Assembly (NCBI RefSeq): GCF_019991125.1
Contig: NZ_JAGENB010000005.1
Location: forward strand, 248,001-312,000
DNA: 64,000 nt
Reading direction: 5' to 3'
DNA from: Phyllobacterium calauticae
GTDB lineage: Bacteria > Pseudomonadota > Alphaproteobacteria > Rhizobiales > Rhizobiaceae
The notes under the pieces are model-generated. The model searched no databases and was not told the origin of the DNA. It worked only from the letters and a program-made list of their open reading frames with translations. This document shows positions 18,101 to 26,606 of this stretch, piece after piece; within the stretch, counting starts at the first letter, position 1, and the number at the start of each line of letters is the position of its first letter. Both the position numbers and the translations under genes were made by a program.

Positions 18101-19000
18101 ATGACAGCATTCTCCAATTCATCACCGGCCATGATTGGCAACACCACCTTTCATGACGTGGTCTCGAACCAGAATGGCCTGGTGTACCGCGTTTTCGTCT
18201 ACCGTCCCGGCGGGGAGCCGCCAAGCGATGGATGGCCGGTGCTTTATATGACCGATGGCAATGCGGTGATCGGCACGGCCGTCGACGCGATGCGGGCGCA
18301 GGCGAGTTATCCCAGCGGCACCAATGTGGCTTATGGCGTGATTGTCACCATCGGCTATCCCGTGGACGGCGCCTATGATCCGTTGCGACGCTCCTGGGAT
18401 CTCGGGCCGCCGCCCGGACAGGTCTATCCGCCGTTCTATGAAAACACCCCTGAAGTCAGGACCGGTGGGGTCGGGGAGTTCCTGACGTTCATCGAAGATC
18501 AGATCAAGCCGATGATTGAAGCGGATATTCCCATTGATCGCAATCGCCAGGCGATCTTCGGTCATTCCTTCGGCGGTCTCTTCGTACTCTACAGTCTCTT
18601 CACCCGCCCATCGGCCTTCACAACATGGATTGCGGCGAGCGCGTCGATCTATTGGGAAAATTGTGCGATCAACGCCTTTCTTCCCCAATTCGAAGCAGCG
18701 CATGCGACGCGACCGGGGGCGGCGCTTTATCTCTCCTGCGGCGAGTACGAGACGGACAAGCTGGCACCATTCCAGCGCGGTGCGGCCGACGAGGCGGACC
18801 GGCTGGCGCAGAAGAAAATCACGTTGAATGATGTTCATTCCGTCGAACTCATGCGCCGGTTGAACGCCCTGCCTGACCGGCCGGTCCGGACGCAGTTCGA
18901 GATTCACGCCGGTGAAAACCACATGTCTCTGCTGCCGGTGGCGGTCAATCGTGCCATTCAGGCTGCCTTCGCCGTTGTAAAGCCATGCCAGGACGGTTGA
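18101..19000 (+). CDS. Siderophore (trilactone) esterase, Fes/IroE/BesA-like
   Basis: About 299 residues, alpha/beta-hydrolase of the esterase D/Fes group (PF00756 type). The nucleophile elbow is GHSFGGLFVLYSLF and the C-terminal catalytic histidine fits HAGENHMSLLP; the oxyanion-side text is GWPVLYMTDGNAVIG. Enzymes of this group open ester bonds of cyclic siderophores in the cell to free iron. The ATG at 18101 is preferred; a TTG at 18038 would extend it by 21 poorly conserved residues. It is 27 bases from the phosphopantetheinyl transferase gene and shares its IRO box. A vicibactin-like product is a cyclic triester, which would suit this enzyme (inference). Confidence 0.82.
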   Translation: MTAFSNSSPAMIGNTTFHDVVSNQNGLVYRVFVYRPGGEPPSDGWPVLYMTDGNAVIGTAVDAMRAQASYPSGTNVAYGVIVTIGYPVDGAYDPLRRSWDLGPPPGQVYPPFYENTPEVRTGGVGEFLTFIEDQIKPMIEADIPIDRNRQAIFGHSFGGLFVLYSLFTRPSAFTTWIAASASIYWENCAINAFLPQFEAAHATRPGAALYLSCGEYETDKLAPFQRGAADEADRLAQKKITLNDVHSVELMRRLNALPDRPVRTQFEIHAGENHMSLLPVAVNRAIQAAFAVVKPCQDG

Positions 19001-19027
19001 ACACAGCCGGGGGAAGGGAGAGGCCCG

Positions 19028-19795
19028 ATGCTGCCATATGATCGTCTCACGGATTTGCCGGAGGCCAGCCCGGCCCGGACCCTTGGGCATCCCGCTGCGA
19101 TTGATATCTGGTGGTGGGCCTTTACTGAAGGCCAAACGGATTGGGGAAAGGTCAGGTCGGCACTTTCCCAGCGGGAACAGGAGCGGGCGGCTGCGTTTAG
19201 GTTCGACCGGGATGCCACCGGGTTCATGGCAGGGCGTTACCTCCAGCGCAGCATCCTGTCACACTACACCGGAGACGCGGCGGAGGACTTGAACATTGCT
19301 GCCGGCGAACACGGCAAACCGTATCTTGCCGGCGAAACGGCGCTGGCATTCAATCTCAGCAATACCAATGGTCTGGCGGTGCTTGCAGTCAGCCGCGCGT
19401 GTACGGCTGTTGGCGTGGATGCCGAAATGCGCTCGGCGACACTTGAGGCCGGGGCGGCGCAACTCATCTGCTCCACCGCTGAATTTGCGACGCTCTCGAT
19501 GCTTCAAGGCGCCGAACGTCAGGCGCTGCTGCTCGCTTTCTGGACACTCAAGGAGAGCTTTTTGAAAGCGACAGGCCATGGGCTGGCTGTCGAGCCGCAT
19601 CGGCTGACTGTGCGGGTCGATCCGGTAAGCCGGGCAATCCGCGTGGAGCATGATCTGCCTGGAGATCGGGACAACTGGTGCCACCGCCTGCTTCTGTCTC
19701 CGAGCGGGCATATGATTGCGGTTTGCGCGCAATCGGATCGGACAGGGCTGGTATTCCGCCAGCAGAGCCTGCCCGATCCGATTTTCCGGTTCTAG
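19028..19795 (+). CDS. vbsP: 4'-phosphopantetheinyl transferase (Sfp type)
   Basis: 255 residues. It activates the carrier domain of the siderophore NRPS by adding the phosphopantetheine arm from CoA. The two family signatures are visible: VGVDAEMR (Mg-binding, about 135-142) and WTLKESFLKATG (about 175-186). ATG at 19028 is preceded by a GGGAGAGG ribosome-binding site. It is second in the operon with the esterase and converges with the N-hydroxylase gene, their stops overlapping by four bases. The equivalent in the Rhizobium vicibactin locus is VbsP; the symbol is assigned by function and context. Confidence 0.9.
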   Translation: MLPYDRLTDLPEASPARTLGHPAAIDIWWWAFTEGQTDWGKVRSALSQREQERAAAFRFDRDATGFMAGRYLQRSILSHYTGDAAEDLNIAAGEHGKPYLAGETALAFNLSNTNGLAVLAVSRACTAVGVDAEMRSATLEAGAAQLICSTAEFATLSMLQGAERQALLLAFWTLKESFLKATGHGLAVEPHRLTVRVDPVSRAIRVEHDLPGDRDNWCHRLLLSPSGHMIAVCAQSDRTGLVFRQQSLPDPIFRF

Positions 19796-21138
19796 TAATC
19801 TACGGCGATGGACTGGCCGATGGTCTCGTGCCCGCTCGACAGCCAGTTGACCTGCGAGTCATGCGGCTCCAGATCGAAGTGCTCGTGACCTGTAAGCGTG
19901 TTGATGATGTGGGCGCTGCGCCATGCCATCAGGCTCAGTTGAGAATCGGCGATGCCATGGCTGTAGCGCCCGGCGTTCTGGGCAAAGATGCGGTTCTGCT
20001 TCGGACCGTTCCAGTTGAGACAGTATTCGTCATTGAGGGCGGGGCGGCTGTGACGGTCGAACTGGATACGGTCCTGCAACCCGGAGAGGGCCTCGGGCAG
20101 TTTGAACTGGTAACCTGTGGCGAGAATGATGGCATCGGCATGGGCAACCTCGACACCGCCGTCAAAGCGGTTGCGCACGATCAGCCGATAACCGTCCTTG
20201 TCGGCCTCCACCTGAATCACATCGCGATTGGGCGAGAGTTTTGCCTCGATGCTGCGGCCTTCCAGATAGCGCAGACTGTAAAGCCGGCGGTAGATCGCAT
20301 TGATCGTCGACAGGGAAAGGCCGTCGCTGGTCAGGATCGAAGCTTTCAATGCTTCGAGCTTCTGGTCATTGTTGAGGTTGAGGTAGGCATAGACATATTC
20401 CGGCGAAAACACCTGATTGGAAAAAGCTGTGTCGTTGATCGGTTCGAAATTGTGCCGGCGGCTGAACCAGTTGAGCTCTTTCAGATTGGCTTTGGAGTTG
20501 AGCAGGGATTCGACCACTTCGCCGCCGCTCTGGCCGCCGCCGATCACCGCGATGCGGGCTGCATTGAGGTCCGGCAGCCGGAATTTTGCTTCGCAATTGT
20601 GGAAGCAGCGTTCGCCGAGGAACGGTGTCGCCCATGAAGGGACAAAGGGCGTGGTTCCTGTTCCCAGCACGATGTTCTTTGCCGCCACACTGCCGTTGTC
20701 GAACTGCACCACGAACCTGTCCTTGTCGTGTTTGACCTCGCGCACGGCAGCATCAAATGAAACATTATCGAGCTGTCCGGCGACCCAGGCAAGATATTGC
20801 GCAAACTCCCGGCGCGGCACGGCATCGTAATGGGCGTTCAGAAACGCATAGAGGCGCTTGTGGGCCACAAGATAGGACACGAACGACCATGGATTGGTCG
20901 GCATGACGGGTGTGACCAGGTCCTTCAGATAGGACGACTGCAGTTCGACATCGGGCAGCATCATGCCGGGATGCCAGTCGAAATTCGCCCGGCGTTCGTA
21001 GAAGTGCGCCTTGAGGCCGCCGACGCTGTCGAGCAACGCCGCAAGGCTCAGATTGGAAGGTCCGACACCGATACCCGCCAGATCGAGGGTCTCGTTCGGC
21101 TGGCGCATATGATCATTGTTCGCAAACATGGCAGTCAT
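19792..21138 (-). CDS. vbsO: L-ornithine N5-monooxygenase (siderophore hydroxylase)
   Basis: 448 residues, class B flavin N-hydroxylase of the IucD/PvdA/SidA family, converting ornithine to N5-hydroxyornithine with FAD, NADPH and O2. FAD motif GIGVGPSNLSLAALLD at the N-terminus, NADPH motif VIGGGQSGGEVVESLL mid-protein, and the late ATGYQFKLP motif are all intact. The ATG at 21138 has an AAAGGAA ribosome-binding site; the longer frame begins at a TTG and was rejected. It follows the NRPS gene by 36 bases as the last gene of an MbtH-NRPS-hydroxylase operon, matching vbsGSO order. Confidence 0.92.
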   Translation of the reverse strand: MTAMFANNDHMRQPNETLDLAGIGVGPSNLSLAALLDSVGGLKAHFYERRANFDWHPGMMLPDVELQSSYLKDLVTPVMPTNPWSFVSYLVAHKRLYAFLNAHYDAVPRREFAQYLAWVAGQLDNVSFDAAVREVKHDKDRFVVQFDNGSVAAKNIVLGTGTTPFVPSWATPFLGERCFHNCEAKFRLPDLNAARIAVIGGGQSGGEVVESLLNSKANLKELNWFSRRHNFEPINDTAFSNQVFSPEYVYAYLNLNNDQKLEALKASILTSDGLSLSTINAIYRRLYSLRYLEGRSIEAKLSPNRDVIQVEADKDGYRLIVRNRFDGGVEVAHADAIILATGYQFKLPEALSGLQDRIQFDRHSRPALNDEYCLNWNGPKQNRIFAQNAGRYSHGIADSQLSLMAWRSAHIINTLTGHEHFDLEPHDSQVNWLSSGHETIGQSIAVDY

Positions 21139-21174
21139 CAGAATTCCTTTCCGTGATCTTGATTCCAAAGGGCC

Positions 21175-24100
21175 CTATCGGGCCTCGTCCAGCCGGTGGG
21201 AGAGGCGGCTGTGGAATGCCTGTGATCCGATTACGTGCAGATGGTTGGTGCCAGAGATGATTTCCGCCGGATTGGCCCGGGGAGAGTAGCGCCGCCAGTC
21301 GATCAGGTTGAGACCCCGATTCAGGCTGTCGTCGGCCGCCCAGGAATGGATCGGCACGTCATGCGGCTTCAGTTCATGACGCCTGAAAATCAAAGCGTTA
21401 TCGATGAGGATCCAGAACGTGTGTTCGCGGCTGCTGATATCCGGACCATCCGTCGGCAGCTCGTCTTTCTCATCGCCGACAAAGCGCAGGAACTGCTCAT
21501 AGGTATCCTCGTCCATGACGTTGAGCAGGCGGTCCCATTCGGCGCGCATGGCGGTGCGCGACAACCACTCCTGCACGGTCGCGTGCAACTGGTCGCGTTC
21601 GCCCGGCTTGAAGCGCGGCTTGGCGCCGATGGCGAACTCGGTGCCGAGATCACAGACGTCGACCATGGTGATCAACCGCAGGTCAATCTCGTCGCCGAGC
21701 TTGCGCGCGGTTTCATAGGCCAGCAGTCCGCCCCACGACCAGCCGAGGAAATAGCAGGGCTGGCCTTTGCTTTCGCGGCGGATGTAATCCACATAGCCCT
21801 GGATGATATCGTCGACGGATGAGCCGATTTCCTTGTGTTCGGAGAGTGAATAGCAGATGAACCCGGTAGCGGGTTGATCGGCGCCGAGATAGTCGACGAG
21901 TTTGACATATTCGCGCGTGCTGACGAGAAGGCCGGGGAAGCAATAGAGCACGGGCTTGGTTCCCGATGCGCGCAGCACAATCACTTCGCTGCCCGCCTCG
22001 CTATTGCCGTTTTCAACGACCTCCGCGAATGCACGGATCGTCGGATTGTTGAAGAGATCGGCAATCGTCGTGCGGTTCTGCGGCTTGCGCTGCCGCAGGG
22101 CCGTGAGGATGCGGATGGCCCCGAGAGAGTTACCACCGATGGCGAAGAAGTTGTCTTCGACGCTGATCGGGCTCGTCTTCAGGATGTCCTGCCAGATATC
22201 GCGGACTTCTTCTTCAATGGCGTTTTCCGGTTCGACAATGTTGCGCTTCATCGGCGTCGGTGCGGGCAGGGCGAACCGGTCGAGCTTGCTGTTGGGATTG
22301 ATCGGCATGGCTTTCAGCGGAACAATGGCCGAAGGCACCATATAGGCGGGCAGCATGCGTTCCAGCGCCGCGTGCATCTGCGCCACGTCAAGCTCAATGC
22401 CCTGTTTCGGCACGGTATAGGCCACCAGCATCTTCTGCCTGGTGGCTTCGTCGTCTCGCAGGACCACGAGCGCCTCGCCGACACCGTCAAGCTGGAGCAG
22501 CGCGGCTTCGATTTCACCGAGCTCGATGCGGTAGCCGCGCAGCTTGACCTGATGGTCAACGCGGCCGACAAATTCTACCGTGCCGTCTTCGCGCCAGCGG
22601 GTCAGATCGCCCGAGCGATAGAGACGCCCGCCCTCCTTGGAGAACGGGTCGGGAATGAAACGGTCGGCTGTCGTATCGGCTTTGCCGATATAACCGCGCG
22701 CCATGCCTTCGCCGGCGATATAAAGTTCGCCCGTCACGCCGATGGGGCAGGGGTTGAGGTCGGGATCGAGGACATAGACGCGGCGATTGCCGACGGCACG
22801 GCCGATCGGTGCATAGGTGCCTTCGAACTTCTGCCCTGCGCGCACTTTCCAGACCATCGGTGTCATGATGGTTTCGGTGGGGCCGTACCCGTTGATCAAC
22901 CATTCGGACTTCAGAGCCGTGGACAGGAGATCGAAGGTCTGCTGGGCAAGTCCTTCGCCGCCGAAGGAATAAAGCCGCATCGGCGGCGCGCTGTCGGTGA
23001 GATCGGCCCATTCCGCCAACTGCTGCAGATAGGTGGTGGGAATACTGGCATTGTTGGCGCCGTGCTTGCGCATGGCGGTCAATGTTTCCTCCGGGGTCCA
23101 TAGGGGCTGGTCCGGCAGAATGATGCTGCCGCCTTCCATCAGCGGGTTCATCCAGCGTTCGTGTCCGCCATCGGAGCTGAAGGGCAGGAACGGCAGTTCG
23201 CGCGAGTCCGCGCTCATGCCGTAGACGCGTGAGGTGTTCTGCATGTGATGGGTCAAAGGCCCATGTTCGACGGCAACACCCTTGGGCAGACCGGTCGAGC
23301 CCGATGTGTACATAATGTAGGCGAGCTGGTCCTTGTGGACTTTGACATCGGGAATGCTGTCCGGCTCCTCCGACAGGTCGAGCCTGTCGAGTTCGAGGAT
23401 GACCGCATCGAGGCCTTCCGGAATACGGTCAAGCAGCCAGCTGTGGGTGAGGATAACCTTCACGCCGCCATCGCGCAGGATATGGTGGTTGCGGCTGGTG
23501 GGATGATCCGGCTCAACGGGGATATAGGCGCCGCCCGCCTTGAGCGTGGCGAGAATGCCGACGATGGCTTCGGGAGAACGCTTGACGGCAATCGCCACGC
23601 TGATGTCGGCACCGATGCCGAGCTTGATCAGCCGGTGCGCCAGCCGGTTGGCGCTGCGGTCAAGCCTGGCGTGGCTCCACACGTCGTCGGCAAAGATAAT
23701 AGCTGTCTTGTCAGGTGTGCGCTGGGCATGGGCGGCGATATGTTCATGCACCGCCCGGTCATCGTTGATAGTGTCATCCTCATAGGGAGCCGAGAGAACA
23801 TCGAGTTCATCCTCGGCGATGAGGTCGATATCCTTGATGCGGACCTGTTCCCTGGCAATGGCCTGGGAGAGAACGCGCTGGAAATGAACGGCCGCGCGTT
23901 CGATCAATGCCGGCTCATAGATGTCTTCGGCATAGTCGAACAGGCCGGCGAGCGTGCCGTCCGCCTTCGGGGTGAGCACCAGTGCCAGTTCCGCATCCGA
24001 GCGGGGCGCGACGGCCGGCACATGGTCTTGCGCCAATGCGGAATGCTGGGGCGGCTGACGGAACTCGAACAGGGATTTGACGATCGCGTCCTGTTCCCGT

Positions 24101-25158
24101 TCCTCATGCGTCTGGATTTCCTGCACGAGGCGTTCGAACGGAACGAGATATTCCGTTCCTGTGGCAACCGCCGATTCAAGCGCTTTGCAAACATCCAGGA
24201 AGGCAGTGCGCGACGTCAGTTCAAGCTTCAGCGGCAGGATTTGCTCGCTGCGCGCTATGGTCTCCTGGCTCGTGGATCCAAGCAAAGTTCCGTACTGCAG
24301 CGAATAGGTGCCGCTGTAGCGGGCCAGGACAACAGCAAAGGCGGCGGAAAGCAGCTCTTCAACCTTCAACCCTTTCAGCGTTGCATAGGACTGGATGCCG
24401 GTCCAAAGCGTCGCATCGAGTGTGAATGGCACGCGCTTGCGTCTGGCGCCGGCATATCCGGCAGCATTGAAGCGTGTGGGCAGGGTCGTCGCATTGTACT
24501 CCTCGCCAATCAGATCGCGCCAATGGGCGAGGGCCGCCGCAAATTGCGGCGTTTCCAGCGCTTCTTCTTCGCGCACGCCGCGCTGCAGGCTGTCGCCGGG
24601 AAGCACTGGCAATTCCCTGCCCTCGGCGAGCGCGATGAGATCGCTGCGCAGAATGGCAAGCGCTGCCTCATCGCAGACGATGGGATGCAGCACGATTGTC
24701 GAGATCAGTTGGCCGTTATTTCCGGCAATCAATTGATAGCGGGCGGAAACACCGTTCAGGAGATCGAAGGGGCGGGCAATGAAGCCCGCCCTTTCCGTTT
24801 CGGCTTCCGTCGCGCTCAGGGGATTGCTGTCACTACCAACAATCTCATTGGAGGGAACGTCGCCCGGAACGGAAAACTGCTCAATGCGGCCGCCGGCAAA
24901 GCGGCGAAAGCGCGTGCGCAAGGCGCTGTGCCGCTGCGCCAGCCGGTCGAGGGCGCCCTGCACCTGATCAAGTGCAACGCCCTTCTCCCATTGCAGGGAA
25001 AGCACCTGGAAGGGAAAAACCGTCGAGTTGCCGATCTGCTCCAGCGACCAGATGCGCTTTTGCGCCAGTGTCAGCGGAAAGCTTTCGGCCGCACCGCTGG
25101 CGATGCCGTCCACGGCAACCGGTTCATTGGGTTCGGGTTGAGCGAAGAGTTTGTTCAT
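21175..25158 (-). CDS. vbsS: Single-module siderophore NRPS (C-A-T-TE)
   Basis: 1327 residues. Order: condensation-like domain (~30-430), adenylation (~455-960), carrier (~985-1060), thioesterase (~1075-1320). The A domain shows YIMYTSGSTGLPKGVAVEHG, YGPTETI, YRSGDLTRW and NPNSKLDR; the carrier has FFAIGGNSLGAIRI with the phosphopantetheine serine; the TE has GWSWGG and a late histidine (GTNHLHV). The condensation motif is degenerate: HHxxxDG reads HPIVCDE (residues 158-164), with the second His replaced by Pro. One module plus TE fits iterative loading of an acylated hydroxyornithine and TE-driven trimerisation and ring closure, as proposed for VbsS. ATG at 25158 chosen; the longer frame starts at a TTG. 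Confidence 0.92.
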   Translation of the reverse strand: MNKLFAQPEPNEPVAVDGIASGAAESFPLTLAQKRIWSLEQIGNSTVFPFQVLSLQWEKGVALDQVQGALDRLAQRHSALRTRFRRFAGGRIEQFSVPGDVPSNEIVGSDSNPLSATEAETERAGFIARPFDLLNGVSARYQLIAGNNGQLISTIVLHPIVCDEAALAILRSDLIALAEGRELPVLPGDSLQRGVREEEALETPQFAAALAHWRDLIGEEYNATTLPTRFNAAGYAGARRKRVPFTLDATLWTGIQSYATLKGLKVEELLSAAFAVVLARYSGTYSLQYGTLLGSTSQETIARSEQILPLKLELTSRTAFLDVCKALESAVATGTEYLVPFERLVQEIQTHEEREQDAIVKSLFEFRQPPQHSALAQDHVPAVAPRSDAELALVLTPKADGTLAGLFDYAEDIYEPALIERAAVHFQRVLSQAIAREQVRIKDIDLIAEDELDVLSAPYEDDTINDDRAVHEHIAAHAQRTPDKTAIIFADDVWSHARLDRSANRLAHRLIKLGIGADISVAIAVKRSPEAIVGILATLKAGGAYIPVEPDHPTSRNHHILRDGGVKVILTHSWLLDRIPEGLDAVILELDRLDLSEEPDSIPDVKVHKDQLAYIMYTSGSTGLPKGVAVEHGPLTHHMQNTSRVYGMSADSRELPFLPFSSDGGHERWMNPLMEGGSIILPDQPLWTPEETLTAMRKHGANNASIPTTYLQQLAEWADLTDSAPPMRLYSFGGEGLAQQTFDLLSTALKSEWLINGYGPTETIMTPMVWKVRAGQKFEGTYAPIGRAVGNRRVYVLDPDLNPCPIGVTGELYIAGEGMARGYIGKADTTADRFIPDPFSKEGGRLYRSGDLTRWREDGTVEFVGRVDHQVKLRGYRIELGEIEAALLQLDGVGEALVVLRDDEATRQKMLVAYTVPKQGIELDVAQMHAALERMLPAYMVPSAIVPLKAMPINPNSKLDRFALPAPTPMKRNIVEPENAIEEEVRDIWQDILKTSPISVEDNFFAIGGNSLGAIRILTALRQRKPQNRTTIADLFNNPTIRAFAEVVENGNSEAGSEVIVLRASGTKPVLYCFPGLLVSTREYVKLVDYLGADQPATGFICYSLSEHKEIGSSVDDIIQGYVDYIRRESKGQPCYFLGWSWGGLLAYETARKLGDEIDLRLITMVDVCDLGTEFAIGAKPRFKPGERDQLHATVQEWLSRTAMRAEWDRLLNVMDEDTYEQFLRFVGDEKDELPTDGPDISSREHTFWILIDNALIFRRHELKPHDVPIHSWAADDSLNRGLNLIDWRRYSPRANPAEIISGTNHLHVIGSQAFHSRLSHRLDEAR

Positions 25159-25197
25159 GGTGTCACCGATCTGTTGTCTGAAAGGGATTGCCGGCAA

Positions 25198-25404
25198 TCA
25201 CGCCATGGCCTGCCGCAGCGCCAGCGGCCGCGGATCAACCCAGATTTTCTTGATTTCAACCAGGCATTCCTCGCGGGTGCCGCTGAAGCTTTCCTTGCTC
25301 CAGCCGACGGGCAGAGCCTTGTCATTGGACCAGACGGAATAGCGGTGTTCCTGATCGCGAACGATGCTCCAGGTCTCTGGCGACGTCTCGGCATTCGACA
25401 TCAT
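25198..25404 (-). CDS. vbsG: MbtH-like NRPS partner protein
   Basis: 68 residues, standard MbtH length. The family pattern is clear: RDQEHRYSVWSNDKALPVGW, then GTREECLVEIKKIWVDPRP, with the conserved tryptophans and the DPRP end. MbtH proteins bind adenylation domains and help them fold or work. An AAGGAG ribosome-binding site lies just before two consecutive ATGs (25404 and 25401); the first is used. It is the first gene of the NRPS operon and 36 bases from the -10 element of an ECF-type promoter. Naming as vbsG follows the Rhizobium vicibactin operon by position, from memory. Confidence 0.88.
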   Translation of the reverse strand: MMSNAETSPETWSIVRDQEHRYSVWSNDKALPVGWSKESFSGTREECLVEIKKIWVDPRPLALRQAMA

Positions 25405-25439
25405 GCGGGCTCCTTGCAGAATAAAGACATGACCAAGAG

Positions 25440-25463
25440 ACGGATGAACCCGCGCCCGATTTA
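25440..25463 (-). promoter_or_regulatory. PvdS/RpoI-type ECF promoter of the MbtH-NRPS-hydroxylase operon
   Basis: On the minus strand: TAAAT (25463-25459), 16 bases, CGT (25442-25440). This is an exact match to the TAAAT-N16-CGT 'iron starvation box' recognised by PvdS of Pseudomonas. The ATG of the first gene is 36 bases further on. A second exact copy faces the other way at 25499-25522. The cognate factor is probably the ECF sigma encoded at 35227-35766. Confidence 0.75.
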
Positions 25464-25498
25464 AGCGGAACGGGAGAAAAATTTTTCAAAGTTTTGGC

Positions 25499-25522
25499 TA
25501 AATCGAGCGGTGTGCCGACCGT
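25499..25522 (+). promoter_or_regulatory. PvdS/RpoI-type ECF promoter of the acyltransferase-exporter-PLP operon
   Basis: TAAAT (25499-25503), 16 bases, CGT (25520-25522), the mirror partner of the minus-strand element 36 bases away. It lies 56 bases before the acyltransferase ATG at 25578. Two exact, divergent copies inside one 173-base gap make a chance match very unlikely. Confidence 0.75.
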
Positions 25523-25577
25523 CTCTGTAGCAACCATCTTGTCAAAACTTGCCAGCGAGCAGGCTGCGGAGCGCACC

Positions 25578-26606
25578 ATGACCCTTGTTTCCAATATCTC
25601 CCAAGAAGCCAATGTTTCGCCGATTCCAGCTTCGGGCCTGTCGTGCTTCCTGAAATCCGCCGAAATGAAAACGCCGGGTCAGATGCTGATTTCAACTGTG
25701 GCCGGGCGCTATCTCGCGGATGTCGAGCCAAGGGCTGGAAGTGTCCGCGTTCGTTTGCCGGATTTGAATGCCGACGAAACCGTTTCGGTTCTGGCCTCGG
25801 CCATCGAATTTCTGTCGGCGCAGTCGCGCAATATCAGTCTGGTTGAAGTCGGCAACGTGCAGCCATCGGATTTTCCGCTGGGGACGCACAGCGGCAATTC
25901 CTTGACCGTCGATGTCAGGGAATTCTGGCAATGGCCGATGCCGTGGATTGCCAATCCCGCCTGGCCGCACCCGCAGGTGCACGTCATGACCAACGGCCAG
26001 TATCATCCCAAACGCCCGCGCAAGCCGGTCGGTGTTGTCTATGAACGTTACATTCCCTGGCTCGATCAGGTGCTTTCGTTCCGGGCTGCGGATCCGCAGA
26101 CGGATCTCGGGCATTTCCATCTCTGGATGAATGACGAGCAGGTCAACGTGATCTGGGAAGACGGCGGCGACAGGGAAAAACACGCCGCCATTCTCGAGGA
26201 GCGGCTGCGCGATCCGCATATCCTTGCCCTGATCGGTTGTTTCAATGGCGTGCCGTTCGGTTATTTCGAGGTCTATTGGGCTAGGGAAAACCGCCTCGGG
26301 CCCTATTATGACGCGCAGGATTACGACCGCGGCTGGCATGTGGCCATCGGCGAGCCGGCCTATCGCGGCAAGCAGTGGATCACGGCGTGGCTGCCGTCGC
26401 TGATGCATTTCATGTTTCTCGACGATCCGCGCACCCAGCGCATTGTCGGCGAGCCGCGCGCCAGCCATGAGCAGCAGATCCGCAATCTCGACCGCTCGGG
26501 CTTTTCCAAGGTGAAGCACTTCGATTTCCCGCATAAAAGGGCCATGCTGGTCATGCTGCTGCGCGAACGCTTTTTCGACGACAGGCTTTGGGTGCCCGCA
26601 CCATGA
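25578..26606 (+). CDS. vbsA: Siderophore N-acyltransferase (GNAT, IucB/VbsA-like)
   Basis: 342 residues. The C-terminal half is a GNAT domain of the siderophore N-hydroxylysine/ornithine acylase group (HFHLWMNDEQVNVIWEDGG, GCFNGVPFGYFEVYWARENRLGPYY, AYRGKQWITAWLPSLMHFMFLDDPRTQRIVGEPRASHEQQ). It transfers an acyl group, probably 3-hydroxybutyryl in a vicibactin pathway, from CoA to N5-hydroxyornithine to make the hydroxamate. The ATG at 25578 has a GCGGAG ribosome-binding site; a TTG 84 bases upstream would place the coding region over the promoter. It overlaps the MATE gene by ATGA. Acyl specificity is inferred. Confidence 0.87.
   Translation: MTLVSNISQEANVSPIPASGLSCFLKSAEMKTPGQMLISTVAGRYLADVEPRAGSVRVRLPDLNADETVSVLASAIEFLSAQSRNISLVEVGNVQPSDFPLGTHSGNSLTVDVREFWQWPMPWIANPAWPHPQVHVMTNGQYHPKRPRKPVGVVYERYIPWLDQVLSFRAADPQTDLGHFHLWMNDEQVNVIWEDGGDREKHAAILEERLRDPHILALIGCFNGVPFGYFEVYWARENRLGPYYDAQDYDRGWHVAIGEPAYRGKQWITAWLPSLMHFMFLDDPRTQRIVGEPRASHEQQIRNLDRSGFSKVKHFDFPHKRAMLVMLLRERFFDDRLWVPAP

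Noticed and set aside
23245-25464. A 739-residue open frame antisense to the NRPS gene
   Set aside because: The translation is low in motif content and rich in Arg/Gly/Asp repeats, as expected from the opposite strand of a GC-rich gene; the minus-strand frame carries all NRPS signatures.
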